Positions 8,506 to 16,226 of a DNA stretch of 64,000 bases are shown in pieces. A model generated the notes under the pieces. That model did no database searches, had not been told where the DNA came from, and saw nothing but the letters and a program-made list of their open reading frames with translations. A program made the position numbers and the translations under genes. This DNA comes from Rhodanobacter denitrificans (GTDB taxonomy: Bacteria; Pseudomonadota; Gammaproteobacteria; Xanthomonadales; Rhodanobacteraceae), in contig QFPO01000008.1 in assembly GCA_003241385.1 (NCBI GenBank), forward strand, positions 128,182 to 192,181, in the 5' to 3' direction. Numbering within the stretch: the stretch's first letter is position 1; each line of letters starts with the position of its first letter.

Positions 8506-9384
8506 TCATCGCGCCGCACCGACAGCGGCCGGCGCCGCGCCGCCGGCCGTCGTGGCCGGCAGCGGCGGAAACAGCGCCGGCAGCACCTGCGGCGCGAGCG
8601 CGCGATAGATCGTCGCATGCTGCAGATCCGGCCGCGGCACCGCCTGCCAGTGCAGCTGCGGCGGCGCGTGCAGGCGCAGCGTCTCGGCCAGGCGCGCGGC
8701 CGGCGGTCCGATGTCGGCCTCGTCGGCCCAGGCCAGATACAGCATGGCCGGCTTATCGGGCCAGGCGGCCAGCGAAGCGGCCGCGCCGTCGGCCAGTGCG
8801 GCGCCGTTCCACCACAGGCTCGGACTCAGCGCGATCGACACGTCGAAAAGCCCCGGCTGGGCCAGAAACGTCTCGACGACGAACCAGCCGGCCAGCGACT
8901 CGCCGACGATGCCGCGCTCGCCGCTGGCGCGGTAGCGGCTCTCGATCTGCGCGATCAGCTCCTCGGCGATGAACGCCCGGAACGCGGCCGATCCGCCGAC
9001 GCGCGGCGCGATCCGGCGATCGCTCTCGACCGTGGTCGGACCGGTCATGTCGCGGCGGCGTTCGGTGTTCTCGATGCCGACCACGATCAGCGGCCGCATG
9101 CGGCCGGCGCGGATCGCCGTGTCGACGCTCGTGGCCACGTGCGGAAAATCCTCGGCGAGACCGCCGTCGGGCATGTACAGGACCGGATACCGCGTGGACG
9201 CGTCGGCCGCGTAGTCCGGCGGCAGGTAGACGTTGATGCGGCGCGTCTCGGCCAGCCGCGCAGAGGGGAGATCGAAGCGGTCGTGCGCCGGCGCGGTCTC
9301 GGCGACCGGTGCCGGCGCGCGGCTGCAGGCGGCGATCGCGACGCACAGCGCGACCAGGAGGATTCGGACGGCCGTACGCGGCAT
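8506..9384 (-). CDS. Esterase-D/Fes-type alpha/beta hydrolase lipoprotein
   Basis: A 292-residue protein with a lipobox (I-A-A-C, Cys20) after a hydrophobic signal, so exported and lipid-anchored. The nucleophile elbow is G-E-S-L-A-G (Ser163) and the oxyanion region Y-P-V-L-Y-M-P-D-G-G at about 66-75, both typical of the putative esterase family PF00756 that includes enterobactin esterase Fes and S-formylglutathione hydrolase. W-W-N-G after S-P-S-L also matches. Acid and His residues are expected downstream (the C-terminal part has H-A-T-I-Y). It is divergent from fabA with about 280 bases between. Substrate unknown: siderophore esters, acyl esters or sugar esters are all conceivable. Confidence 0.8.
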   Translation of the reverse strand: MPRTAVRILLVALCVAIAACSRAPAPVAETAPAHDRFDLPSARLAETRRINVYLPPDYAADASTRYPVLYMPDGGLAEDFPHVATSVDTAIRAGRMRPLIVVGIENTERRRDMTGPTTVESDRRIAPRVGGSAAFRAFIAEELIAQIESRYRASGERGIVGESLAGWFVVETFLAQPGLFDVSIALSPSLWWNGAALADGAAASLAAWPDKPAMLYLAWADEADIGPPAARLAETLRLHAPPQLHWQAVPRPDLQHATIYRALAPQVLPALFPPLPATTAGGAAPAAVGAAR

Positions 9385-9662
9385 CGGCGGGCGCTCGATC
9401 GGGAAAGCGCGCTACTGTGCCGTGTATGCGCAAATTTCGCACCGGTCGCCTGCGCCGCGGCGTTGCTGAACGTGCTGCGATGCCATACATACCGCACCGC
9501 ATGGTCGCGGTCATGGCGCGGCCGCGTGCCGATGCCGTTGAATCCTCGCGCTCTTTTCCCGACAATCGCCGGCTCGTCCGCGTCTCGCCGAGACGCCGAC
9601 GTGCCCGCATCGCCGCGCGAACACCCGGCGCGGATGCGCCCGCCCTCACAGCAGAACCCTTC

Positions 9663-10178
9663 ATGTCGCGACCCTCTTCGCTCGACCACGAACAGCTCCT
9701 GGCCTGCGCGCGCGGCGAGCTGTTCGGTCCCGGCAACGCCCGTCTGCCGGCGCCGCCGATGCTGATGTTCGACCGCATCACCCGCATCGACGATCGCGGC
9801 GGCGCGTTCGGCAAGGGCCTGATCCACGCCGAGCTCGACATCCGTCCGGACCTGTGGTTCTTCGGCTGCCATTTCGAAGGCGATCCGGTCATGCCCGGCT
9901 GCCTCGGCCTGGACGCGATGTGGCAGCTCACCGGCTTTTTCCTGCCGTGGCTCGGCGAACCGGGCCGCGGCCGCGCGCTCGGCGTCGGCCAGGTCAAGTT
10001 CAGCGGCCAGGTGCTGCCGACCGCGCGCCAGGTCCGCTACGAGATCGACATCCGGCGCGTCATGCGCGGCAAGCTCGCGCTGGTGATCGCCAACGGCCGG
10101 ACCCTGGTCGACGATCGCCCGATCTACGCGGCCGACGACCTGCGCGTGGGCCTGTTCCAGTCGACCGAGGGCTTCTGA
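9663..10178 (+). CDS. fabA: 3-hydroxydecanoyl-ACP dehydratase/isomerase
   Basis: A 171-residue cytosolic enzyme. Catalytic His70 (F-F-G-C-H-F-E-G-D-P) and Asp84 (L-G-L-D-A-M-W) are at the same positions as in E. coli FabA, and length is identical. It dehydrates 3-hydroxydecanoyl-ACP and isomerises trans-2 to cis-3-decenoyl-ACP, the branch point to unsaturated fatty acids. The frame is open upstream to 9309, but ATG 9663 is the start that aligns with the family (M-S-R-P-S-S-L-D-H-E). It lies four bases upstream of fabB, forming the usual fabAB operon. No FabR-like palindrome was recognised upstream. Confidence 0.95.
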   Translation: MSRPSSLDHEQLLACARGELFGPGNARLPAPPMLMFDRITRIDDRGGAFGKGLIHAELDIRPDLWFFGCHFEGDPVMPGCLGLDAMWQLTGFFLPWLGEPGRGRALGVGQVKFSGQVLPTARQVRYEIDIRRVMRGKLALVIANGRTLVDDRPIYAADDLRVGLFQSTEGF

Positions 10179-10182
10179 GCCG

Positions 10183-11391
10183 ATGCGCCGCGTGGTCGTG
10201 ACCGGATTCGGCATCACCTCGTGCCTCGGCGACACGCCGGCCGAGGTCGAACAGGCCTTGCGCCGAGGCAGCAGCGGCATTCGCGCCGCACCCGAGCAGG
10301 CCGAGCGCGGGCTGCGCAGCCGCATCGCCGGTGCGCCGCACACCGACCTGGTCGGCACGATCGACCGCAAGCTCAAGCGTTTCATGGGTGACGCCGCCGC
10401 GTACGCGTACGTCGCGATGCGCGAGGCGATCGCCGATGCCGGCCTGGCGCCGGATGCGATCAGCCATCCGCGCACCGGCGTGATCGCCGGCTCCGGCGGC
10501 GGTTCGGCGCAGTGGCAGATCGAGACCGGCGACCTGCTGCGCGAGAAGGGCGTGCGCCGCATCGGCCCCTACATGGTGCCGCGCACGATGTGCTCGACCG
10601 TGTCGGCCACGCTGGCGACCGCATTCGGCATCCTCGGCCTCAGCTACTCGATCTCGGCGGCCTGCGCGACCTCGGCGCACTGCATCGGCGCCGCGGCCGA
10701 TCTGATCCGCCACGGTGCGCAGGACGTCATGTTCGCCGGCGGCGGCGAGGAGCTGCACTGGGGCATGACCTCGCAGTTCGACGCGATGGGCGCGCTGTCG
10801 ACCGCCTACAACGACACGCCCGAAAGCGCCTCGCGTCCGTACGACGCCGGCCGCGACGGCTTCGTGATCGGCGCCGGCGGCGGCATCCTCGTGCTCGAGG
10901 ACTACGAGCACGCCCGTGCGCGCGGCGCGCGGATCCATGCCGAGCTGGTCGGCTACGGCGTGACCTCCGACGGCGGCGACATGGTCGCGCCGTCCGGCGA
11001 AGGCGCGGTGCGCTGCATGCGCATGGCGCTGCGCGACGTGACCGCGCCGGTCGACTACCTCAACACGCACGGCACGGCGACGCCGGTCGGCGACATCGTC
11101 GAGCTCAAGGCCGTGCGCGAGGTGTTCGGCGACGCGGTGCCGCCGCTGTCCTCGACCAAGGCGCTGACCGGCCATTCGCTCGGCGCGGCCAGCGTCCACG
11201 AGGCGATCTACAGCCTGCTGATGCTGCGCGGCGGCTTCCTCGCCGGCTCGGCGAACATCGAGACGCTCGACCCCGAGGCCGCCGGCTTCCCGATCCTGCG
11301 CGAGAGCCGCGAGGCGTCGCCGGCGGTCGTGATGTCCAACAGCTTCGGCTTCGGCGGCACCAACGCCACGCTGGTGTTCGCGCGGGTCTGA
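10183..11391 (+). CDS. fabB: 3-oxoacyl-ACP synthase I
   Basis: A 402-residue condensing enzyme with the Cys-His-His triad: Cys161 in S-A-A-C-A-T-S, His296 in N-T-H-G-T-A-T-P and His331 in G-H-S-L-G-A-A-S, almost the same numbers as E. coli FabB (163, 298, 333). The C-terminal G-F-G-G-T-N-A-T is the expected glycine loop. FabB elongates cis-3-decenoyl-ACP made by FabA, so the pair supports anaerobic unsaturated fatty acid synthesis. Start ATG lies four bases after the fabA stop, so translation is probably coupled. Confidence 0.95.
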   Translation: MRRVVVTGFGITSCLGDTPAEVEQALRRGSSGIRAAPEQAERGLRSRIAGAPHTDLVGTIDRKLKRFMGDAAAYAYVAMREAIADAGLAPDAISHPRTGVIAGSGGGSAQWQIETGDLLREKGVRRIGPYMVPRTMCSTVSATLATAFGILGLSYSISAACATSAHCIGAAADLIRHGAQDVMFAGGGEELHWGMTSQFDAMGALSTAYNDTPESASRPYDAGRDGFVIGAGGGILVLEDYEHARARGARIHAELVGYGVTSDGGDMVAPSGEGAVRCMRMALRDVTAPVDYLNTHGTATPVGDIVELKAVREVFGDAVPPLSSTKALTGHSLGAASVHEAIYSLLMLRGGFLAGSANIETLDPEAAGFPILRESREASPAVVMSNSFGFGGTNATLVFARV

Positions 11392-11470
11392 GCGCGCAGC
11401 CCCGGCGCGCTGCAACCGATCGGCGTATCGGCGCATCTCCGACAGCGAACCCCCGCTGACGGAGTGCGCC

Positions 11471-12811
11471 ATGTCCTTCGCTGTTCCGTTCCGGCGCCTG
11501 GCGCCGGCCCTGCTGTACACGCTGCTCGCCGTCACGACGGCGGCCGCCGCCGATCCGCGCGCAACCGCCGGTCGCGTCGCCGACGCGATCGAGGCGCACT
11601 ACTACGATGCGCAGCGCGCCGCCGAGGTCGCGCAGGCGCTGCGGGCCGCGGCCGCGGACGGCCGTTTCGACGCGCTGACCGACCCGCGTGACCTGGCCAC
11701 CGCGCTGAGCGAGCGGCTGCGACCGGCCGATGCGCATTTCGGCGTGCAGTGGAGCGATCCGTCCGCCGCGCCTGTCGCGGCGTCCGCGGCGCCCGCGGCA
11801 CCGGTTTCGCAGGCCGAGATCGAGCGGCGCGGCAACTACGGCATCCAGCGCGTGGAGGTCCTGCCCGGCAACGTCGGCTACCTCGATCTGCGGATGCTGG
11901 CCGGCTTCGAGTTCGGCGAACCGGACCAGCCAGCGCGCGAGGCGATCGAGGCGGCGCTGCGGCTGCTCGCGCGCACCGATGCGATGATCCTGGACCTGCG
12001 CGCGAACCCCGGCGGCTCGCCGGCGATGGTCGGCTATCTGGCCAGCGCGTTCACGCCGCGCGGCCAGGAGATCTTCAACACCTTCCACGGCCGCGGCGGA
12101 CGCACGCTCAGCGAGGCACCGCTGGACTGGTACCCCATGCCGCGACCGGATATCCCGCTGTACGTGCTGACCAGCGGGCGGACCGGCTCGGCCGCCGAGG
12201 CGGTGACCTACACGCTGCAGCAGGCACGCCGCGCGACCGTGGTCGGCCAGACCACGAGCGGCGCGGCCAATCCCGGCGGCGAGATCGACATCGGCGAGGG
12301 CTTTCGCGTCTTCGTCTCGGTCGCCACGCCGATCAATCCGCTGAGCCACGACAACTGGGAAGGCCGCGGCGTGGTGCCGGACATCGCCGTGGAGCCGGAT
12401 CTCGCCCCGGACCGCGCGCAGCGCGAGGCGCTGCAGGCGATCGTCGAGCGCCGGCCCGACGCGGTCCGCGCGCGCTGGGTGCTCGAATCGCTGCAGGCCG
12501 CCGATGCCGCGCGCACGGTCGATCTGGACGCCTACACCGGCGGTTACGGCGAGGTGACGATCGCCGCGGAAGCCGGCCAGCTCGTGCTGCGCCGCGGCCG
12601 ACGGCCGGCGCTGCGGCTGCTGCCGCTCGGCGAGGACCGCTTCAGCGTGATCGGCGAGCCGACCCGGCGCATCGGCTTCGATCGCGACGCGGCCGGCGCG
12701 GTCGTGGCGCTCGAGAACAGCGTCGCCGAGGGCCCGTCGGTACGGCACCGCCGCGATGCACCGGACCCTGCTGCCGACCGCGACCGCGCCCCCGAGCCGA
12801 GCCGCAGCTGA
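11471..12811 (+). CDS. Exported S41-family serine peptidase
   Basis: A 446-residue protein with a Sec signal peptide ending near A-A-A-A-D (about residue 27). An N-terminal helical region with A-H-F-G (about 85) precedes the peptidase domain. The catalytic serine is in R-T-G-S-A-A-E (Ser240), preceded by Y-V-L-T-S and followed by G-Q-T-T-S-G-A-A-N-P-G-G, the core of the tail-specific protease/interphotoreceptor-retinoid-binding type S41 fold. There is no PDZ domain visible, so it belongs to the shorter non-Prc group. The C-terminal 80 residues (Y-T-G-G-Y-G ...) resemble the small beta domain found after such peptidases. GGAG at 11461-11464 sits six bases before ATG. The last 15 residues are charged and may be disordered. 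Confidence 0.85.
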   Translation: MSFAVPFRRLAPALLYTLLAVTTAAAADPRATAGRVADAIEAHYYDAQRAAEVAQALRAAAADGRFDALTDPRDLATALSERLRPADAHFGVQWSDPSAAPVAASAAPAAPVSQAEIERRGNYGIQRVEVLPGNVGYLDLRMLAGFEFGEPDQPAREAIEAALRLLARTDAMILDLRANPGGSPAMVGYLASAFTPRGQEIFNTFHGRGGRTLSEAPLDWYPMPRPDIPLYVLTSGRTGSAAEAVTYTLQQARRATVVGQTTSGAANPGGEIDIGEGFRVFVSVATPINPLSHDNWEGRGVVPDIAVEPDLAPDRAQREALQAIVERRPDAVRARWVLESLQAADAARTVDLDAYTGGYGEVTIAAEAGQLVLRRGRRPALRLLPLGEDRFSVIGEPTRRIGFDRDAAGAVVALENSVAEGPSVRHRRDAPDPAADRDRAPEPSRS

Positions 12812-12950
12812 CCGCCGCAAGCGGCGCGGGGCACGGTATGGCGGCGAGCCTTTGGCACGCAGATCGATCGCCCGGCAATCAGAACGGCTCTTGTCCTGGT
12901 TCGTCACCGATCCGCGAGACGCGACCTGCAGCCGACCTCGTCCGTATCGA
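12812..12950. other. Spacer before the repeat zone
   Basis: These 139 bases between the peptidase gene and the first hexamer repeat are mixed-sequence and G+C-rich. No terminator hairpin or gene was recognised; several frames stay open only because stop codons are rare here. Confidence 0.4.
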
Positions 12951-13070
12951 ATGCCCCCGCTCCCGCTCCCGCTCCCGCTCCCGCTCCAGCTCCCGCTGTT
13001 GCTGGCGCTGTTGTTGTTGTCTTCGCTCTTGCCTTGGCCTTTGCTCTTGCCGTGGCTTTCGCTCCTGGCT
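12951..13070 (+). repeat. CCCGCT hexamer array degrading into CTTGCT/CTTTGG-type hexamers
   Basis: From about 12955 the sequence CCCGCT recurs five times in direct succession. It then continues with variants (CCAGCT, CCCGCTGTTGCT, GTTGTTGTTGT, CTTGCC, TTTGCTCTTGCC) to about 13070, keeping a six-base period and pyrimidine richness on the plus strand. It is neither a CRISPR (unit far too short) nor a convincing gene. It leads directly into the tandem hairpin element and probably forms its left part. Confidence 0.75.
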
Positions 13071-13112
13071 GTTGGTGCGCCTAAAGCGAGCCGAGCATCG
13101 CAGGTCGCCCAG

Positions 13113-13359
13113 GCCGAAGAGCTGCCCCGTGTCTGAGCGCCAGCGAGTTGGGGCAGCGTGCGCAGGGGACCGATGCGGCGCAGCCGCGTCGGCTCGCGTC
13201 AGCGCAGGCGGTTTTGGTGACTTTTTCCAAGAAAAAAGTCACCCGCTCGCGCAGCGAGCGGAAGCTCTTGCTCTGACTCTTTCCGCTTGGTTTTTCCGAG
13301 GACCGAAGGCTCGAAGCGCACAAAAAAACAAGACCGGACTTCACACCGAACCACCCTGC
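13113..13359 (+). repeat. Hairpin-rich intergenic element, copy 1
   Basis: A 247-base unit starting GCCGAAGAGCTGCC. It holds three stem-loops: GATGCGGC-GCA-GCCGCGTC near 13172, a perfect GGTGACTTTTT/AAAAAGTCACC stem at 13216-13243, and CGCTCGC-GCA-GCGAGCG at 13244-13260. The unit ends with CCGAACCACCCTGCGC and repeats at once as copy 2. The run of A residues (13320-13327) and the hairpins give it an RNA-structure-like look, but no coding sense is evident. I associate such elements with intergenic regions of Xanthomonadales genomes; the copy number elsewhere cannot be judged here. Confidence 0.8.
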
Positions 13360-13699
13360 GCCGAAGAGCTGCCCCGTGTCTGAGCGCCAGCGAGTGGGGG
13401 CAGCGTGCCTGGGCGACCGAGAAGCGCAGGGGACCGATGCGGCGCAGCCGCATCGGCTCGCGTCAGCGCAGGCGGTTTTGGTGACTTTTGACAAGACAAA
13501 GAATGTCCGGGAGACATTCTTGACGTCGCGCCAGCGACAGCCCGAAGGGCGGCCGCCAGGGATGGTGGGCCGCCAAAGTCACCCGCTCGCGCAGCGAGCG
13601 GAAGCTCTTGCTTTGATTCTTTCCGCTTGGTTTTCCGAGGACCAACGGCTCGAAACGGACAAAGACCAAGACCGGATTCCACACCGAACCACCCTGCGC
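13360..13699 (+). repeat. Hairpin-rich intergenic element, copy 2 with a loop insertion
   Basis: A 340-base direct repeat of copy 1. The outer parts match copy 1 closely, but the loop of the GGTGACTTTT/AAAGTCACC stem is replaced by about 80 extra bases (roughly 13490-13573). These carry their own perfect palindrome AAGAATGTC-CGGGA-GACATTCTT at 13498-13520 and a GGCGGCC/GGCCGCC pair. The first hairpin (GATGCGGC-GCA-GCCGCATC) is perfect here, whereas copy 1 has one change. The copy ends only 15 bases before the ATG of the YkgJ-like gene, so that gene's leader lies inside the element. Confidence 0.8.
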
Positions 13700-13713
13700 T
13701 ATCGTCACCCACC

Positions 13714-14073
13714 ATGTCCCATCCCTGTCTGCGCTGCGGTGCCTGTTGCGCGTGGTTTCGCGTGGCCTTCCACTGGAGCGAGGCCGAGCCGGCGCTCGGC
13801 GGCGCGGTGCCGGCCGCGCTGGCGGTCCGGGTCGATCCGCACCGGCTCGCGATGAAGGGGACCGAGGGCGGCCGTTCGCGCTGCGTCGCGCTCGGCGGCA
13901 CGATCGGCGTCGCGGCGGCCTGCACGATCTATCCGCAGCGGCCCTCGCCGTGCCGCGAGCTCGAACCGGCGACCGCGCTGCGGCCGAGTCCGCAATGCGA
14001 CCGCGCGCGACTCGCGCACGGCCTGGCACCGCTGTCGGAGCGCGACTGGGTCGTCGAGCTCGCGCCGGCCTGA
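13714..14073 (+). CDS. YkgJ-family cysteine-cluster protein
   Basis: A 119-residue cytosolic protein opening with M-S-H-P-C-L-R-C-G-A-C-C (Cys5, Cys8, Cys11, Cys12), the metal-binding CxxCGxCC signature of the YkgJ family. Later Cys residues follow in R-C-V-A, A-A-C-T-I-Y and P-C-R-E-L-E, where C-x-I-Y-x-x-R-P-x-x-C-R is the other family hallmark. A zinc or Fe-S site is inferred; the function of the family is not established. ATG 13714 is chosen because the frame upstream runs through the repeat element. No Shine-Dalgarno is clear, so translation may depend on the element's leader structure. It converges on siaD. Confidence 0.85.
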   Translation: MSHPCLRCGACCAWFRVAFHWSEAEPALGGAVPAALAVRVDPHRLAMKGTEGGRSRCVALGGTIGVAAACTIYPQRPSPCRELEPATALRPSPQCDRARLAHGLAPLSERDWVVELAPA

Positions 14074-14203
14074 GGCCGGACGCGGCGGCCGATGGTCGAC
14101 TCGTCGTGACCGCGCGGCGATCGCGCCGTCGCCATCGCCGCCGGCACGCAGCGCGGCGACGATGCGACCGTCGCGCCACCGGGTCCGCAACGAGACGACG
14201 CGC

Positions 14204-15301
14204 TCAGAGCTCCTCGAACGCCACGACCCGGTTGCGCCCGCAGGACTTGGCCGCGTACAGCGCGCGATCGGCCGCGCGCAGCGTGTCCTCGTACGACAGC
14301 GCCGGCTCGTGGACGGCGGTGCCGATGCTGGCGGTCACGCGCAGCTGGCGGCCGTTGTAGTCGACGGTCAGCTGCTCGATGTCGGCGCGCAGCGTCTCGC
14401 ACCACGGCGACAGTGCCGGACCGGCGTTGCGATCCATCACGATCAGGAACTCCTCGCCGCCCCAGCGGCCGACCAGGGCCGCCGCCGGCACGCGCGCGGC
14501 GAGCAGGTTCGACAGCGCCTGCAGCACGACGTCGCCAGCGGCGTGGCCGAGCGAGTCGTTGACGCGCTTGAAGTTGTCGAGGTCGATCATCGCGACGCTG
14601 AAGCCCTGCCCGGCGTCGGCCTCGGCGGCCTGCCGTTCGAGCCGCTCGATCAAGGCGCGGCGGTTGGCCAGGCCGGTCAGCGGATCGGTCCGCGACACGC
14701 GCGCCAGCGTCAGGTTCAGCTGCTTCATCTGGGTCTGGAAGCCGTCGCTGATCCGCGACATCTTGTGCAGGCGCCGGCTGAGCTTCTGATAGTCGCCGCT
14801 GAGCCGCACGTAGGCCTCGCGCAGCGGATGCTCGGTCCAGGCCGGCTCGGCCTCGATCGCGGCCAGGCGTCCGCGCTCGGCCGCGTCCTCGCCGTCGCTG
14901 CTGCGCACCGGCGGCGGTGCGCCGCTGTCGGTGCGGCGCGCGCACGACGGACAGCGCCCGCGCGAGAGCACCGCATCGGAATGTCGCGCGATGTAGGTCT
15001 CGACCTCGTCCCAGTAGCCGGCGTCGTCGCGGACCTTCTTGCAGCACGAGCAGATCGGGATGAAGCCGCCGAGCGTACGGACCTCGCGCAGCGCCGCGGC
15101 GAGCCGCTCGTTGGCGGCGGTCAGCTCGGCATTGGTCGCGCGCAGATCGGCCTGGTAGCGGTCCGAGATCCGGCTGATGCGCTCGAGCCGGTGATGCAGG
15201 CGCTGCTGGTCGGCGATCAGATCGCGGCACAGGTCGGCCAGCGCCGAATCGCGCGCGTCGGGCATCTCGAGCAGATGGGCCAGTCGCTTCTCGGCATTCA
15301 T
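14204..15301 (-). CDS. siaD: SiaD-type diguanylate cyclase with Cys-rich N-terminal segment
   Basis: A 365-residue protein that should make c-di-GMP from two GTP. The C-terminal GGDEF domain (about 205-365) has D-P-L-T-G-L-A-N-R-R and an intact G-G-E-E-F at 281-285. The inhibitory RxxD site before it is absent, so product inhibition may be missing. Helical, probably coiled-coil stretches at 25-75 and 165-200 fit dimerisation. Between them a short module with Cys84, Cys86, Cys87 and C-P-S-C at 117-120, plus K-K-V-R-D-D-x-G-Y-W, resembles a small motif often seen next to signalling domains and may bind a metal. It is the last gene of the siaABCD operon, 11 bases after siaC. In Pseudomonas aeruginosa SiaC binds and activates SiaD. 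Confidence 0.88.
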   Translation of the reverse strand: MNAEKRLAHLLEMPDARDSALADLCRDLIADQQRLHHRLERISRISDRYQADLRATNAELTAANERLAAALREVRTLGGFIPICSCCKKVRDDAGYWDEVETYIARHSDAVLSRGRCPSCARRTDSGAPPPVRSSDGEDAAERGRLAAIEAEPAWTEHPLREAYVRLSGDYQKLSRRLHKMSRISDGFQTQMKQLNLTLARVSRTDPLTGLANRRALIERLERQAAEADAGQGFSVAMIDLDNFKRVNDSLGHAAGDVVLQALSNLLAARVPAAALVGRWGGEEFLIVMDRNAGPALSPWCETLRADIEQLTVDYNGRQLRVTASIGTAVHEPALSYEDTLRAADRALYAAKSCGRNRVVAFEEL

Positions 15302-15312
15302 CGCGGCGGTCC

Positions 15313-15699
15313 TCAGAGCGCGACCGGCACGATGAAGAACGGCAGCGTCACCTCTTCCTTGAACTCCTCGATCATCTCCAGGGCGCGGTCGTTGTCTTCC
15401 GGATAGCTCCAGCGCACGGTGACCGTGCGGCCGGCGCGATGCGCCGCCTCGAGCAGGTCGAGCAGGTCCATCACGCTCTTGATGCTGGAGGTGTTGAGAT
15501 AGCTCAGCGCGAGCTCGGCGACGACCGGCGTGGTGCCGTGCTCGGCGTAGGCGGCGACCCAGGCCAGCAGCGGCCGGAAGAAGTCGAACGCGTTCTCCGG
15601 ATACGACTCGCCGGCGAGCTGCAGCACGCCGGTGTCCGGATCGAAGTCCACCGTGGGGGTCGAGGCGGTGGCGGCCAGATGGAGTTTGTCGATGCTCAT
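15313..15699 (-). CDS. siaC: SiaC-family regulatory phosphoprotein (DUF1987)
   Basis: A 128-residue protein of the SiaC family. The segment Y-L-N-T-S-S-I-K-S-V carries the N-T-S-S motif whose Thr is the phosphorylation site in P. aeruginosa SiaC (Thr68 there). Also typical are F-D-P-D-T-G-V-L near residue 18 and the ending F-F-I-V-P. Unphosphorylated SiaC binds the diguanylate cyclase SiaD and promotes c-di-GMP synthesis; phosphorylation by SiaB prevents this and SiaA reverses it. The gene begins two bases after the siaB stop and ends 11 bases before siaD, so all are in one transcript. Confidence 0.9.
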   Translation of the reverse strand: MSIDKLHLAATASTPTVDFDPDTGVLQLAGESYPENAFDFFRPLLAWVAAYAEHGTTPVVAELALSYLNTSSIKSVMDLLDLLEAAHRAGRTVTVRWSYPEDNDRALEMIEEFKEEVTLPFFIVPVAL

Positions 15700-15701
15700 G
15701 G

Positions 15702-16226
15702 TCAGATCTCGACGCAGAGGCTGAAGTAGGCGCGCCCCTGGGCCAGTGGCGTGAAGCTGTATTCGAGCGGGCGCGTCGCGCGGCGTGCGATCTCGATCAG
15801 GCCGAGGCCGGCGCCGGTGTCGTCCGGTCCGCGTTCGCGCCGCAGCTGGTCCTTGTAGGCGGCCTTGAGCGCGCTCTTGTCCATCGCCGCCAGGGCGTCC
15901 AGGCGCCGGCCGAGCGACTCGGTGTCGGCGGCCTCGACGACGTTGCCGGCGTAGATCCGGTAGTGCGAATCGCGCTTGGCGATCACGACGATGCTCGCGT
16001 CGGCGTCGGACTGGCCGCGCCGCTCGGCGTAGTTGCGCACGTTCTGCGCGGCCTCGATGTAGACCGAGAACACGTCCATGATCGCGCTGGTGTGGATGTC
16101 GGCGCTCTCCAGATACTTCTTCACCGCGGTGCCGAGCTCCTCGATGATGCTGTGGCTGAACGATCCGGTGAAGCTGATCAGAATGCCGGCCTCGCGCAAC
16201 TGCTCCTTGAGAGCGAACAGGTTCAT
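15702..16226 (-). CDS. siaB: SiaB-family protein kinase
   Basis: A 174-residue protein opening M-N-L-F-A-L-K-E-Q-L. The anti-sigma-factor-like kinase fold is suggested by the helix with E-A-A-Q-N-V-R-N-Y-A (N-box Asn at about 63) and by G-A-G-L-G-L-I-E-I-A-R near residue 140 (glycine-rich ATP lid). SiaB phosphorylates SiaC on Thr in P. aeruginosa. The start ATG overlaps the siaA stop (ATGA, 16223-16226), so translation is coupled. Length fits the family. Confidence 0.88.
   Translation of the reverse strand: MNLFALKEQLREAGILISFTGSFSHSIIEELGTAVKKYLESADIHTSAIMDVFSVYIEAAQNVRNYAERRGQSDADASIVVIAKRDSHYRIYAGNVVEAADTESLGRRLDALAAMDKSALKAAYKDQLRRERGPDDTGAGLGLIEIARRATRPLEYSFTPLAQGRAYFSLCVEI

Noticed and set aside
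12951..13699. CRISPR array
   Set aside because: The hexamers are far too short and contiguous, and the two long copies have no spacers; no cas gene is near.
12754..13700. Small genes inside the repeat zone
   Set aside because: Frames of 70-190 codons exist on both strands but cross hairpins and the hexamer array, have no ribosome sites and differ between the two repeat copies.
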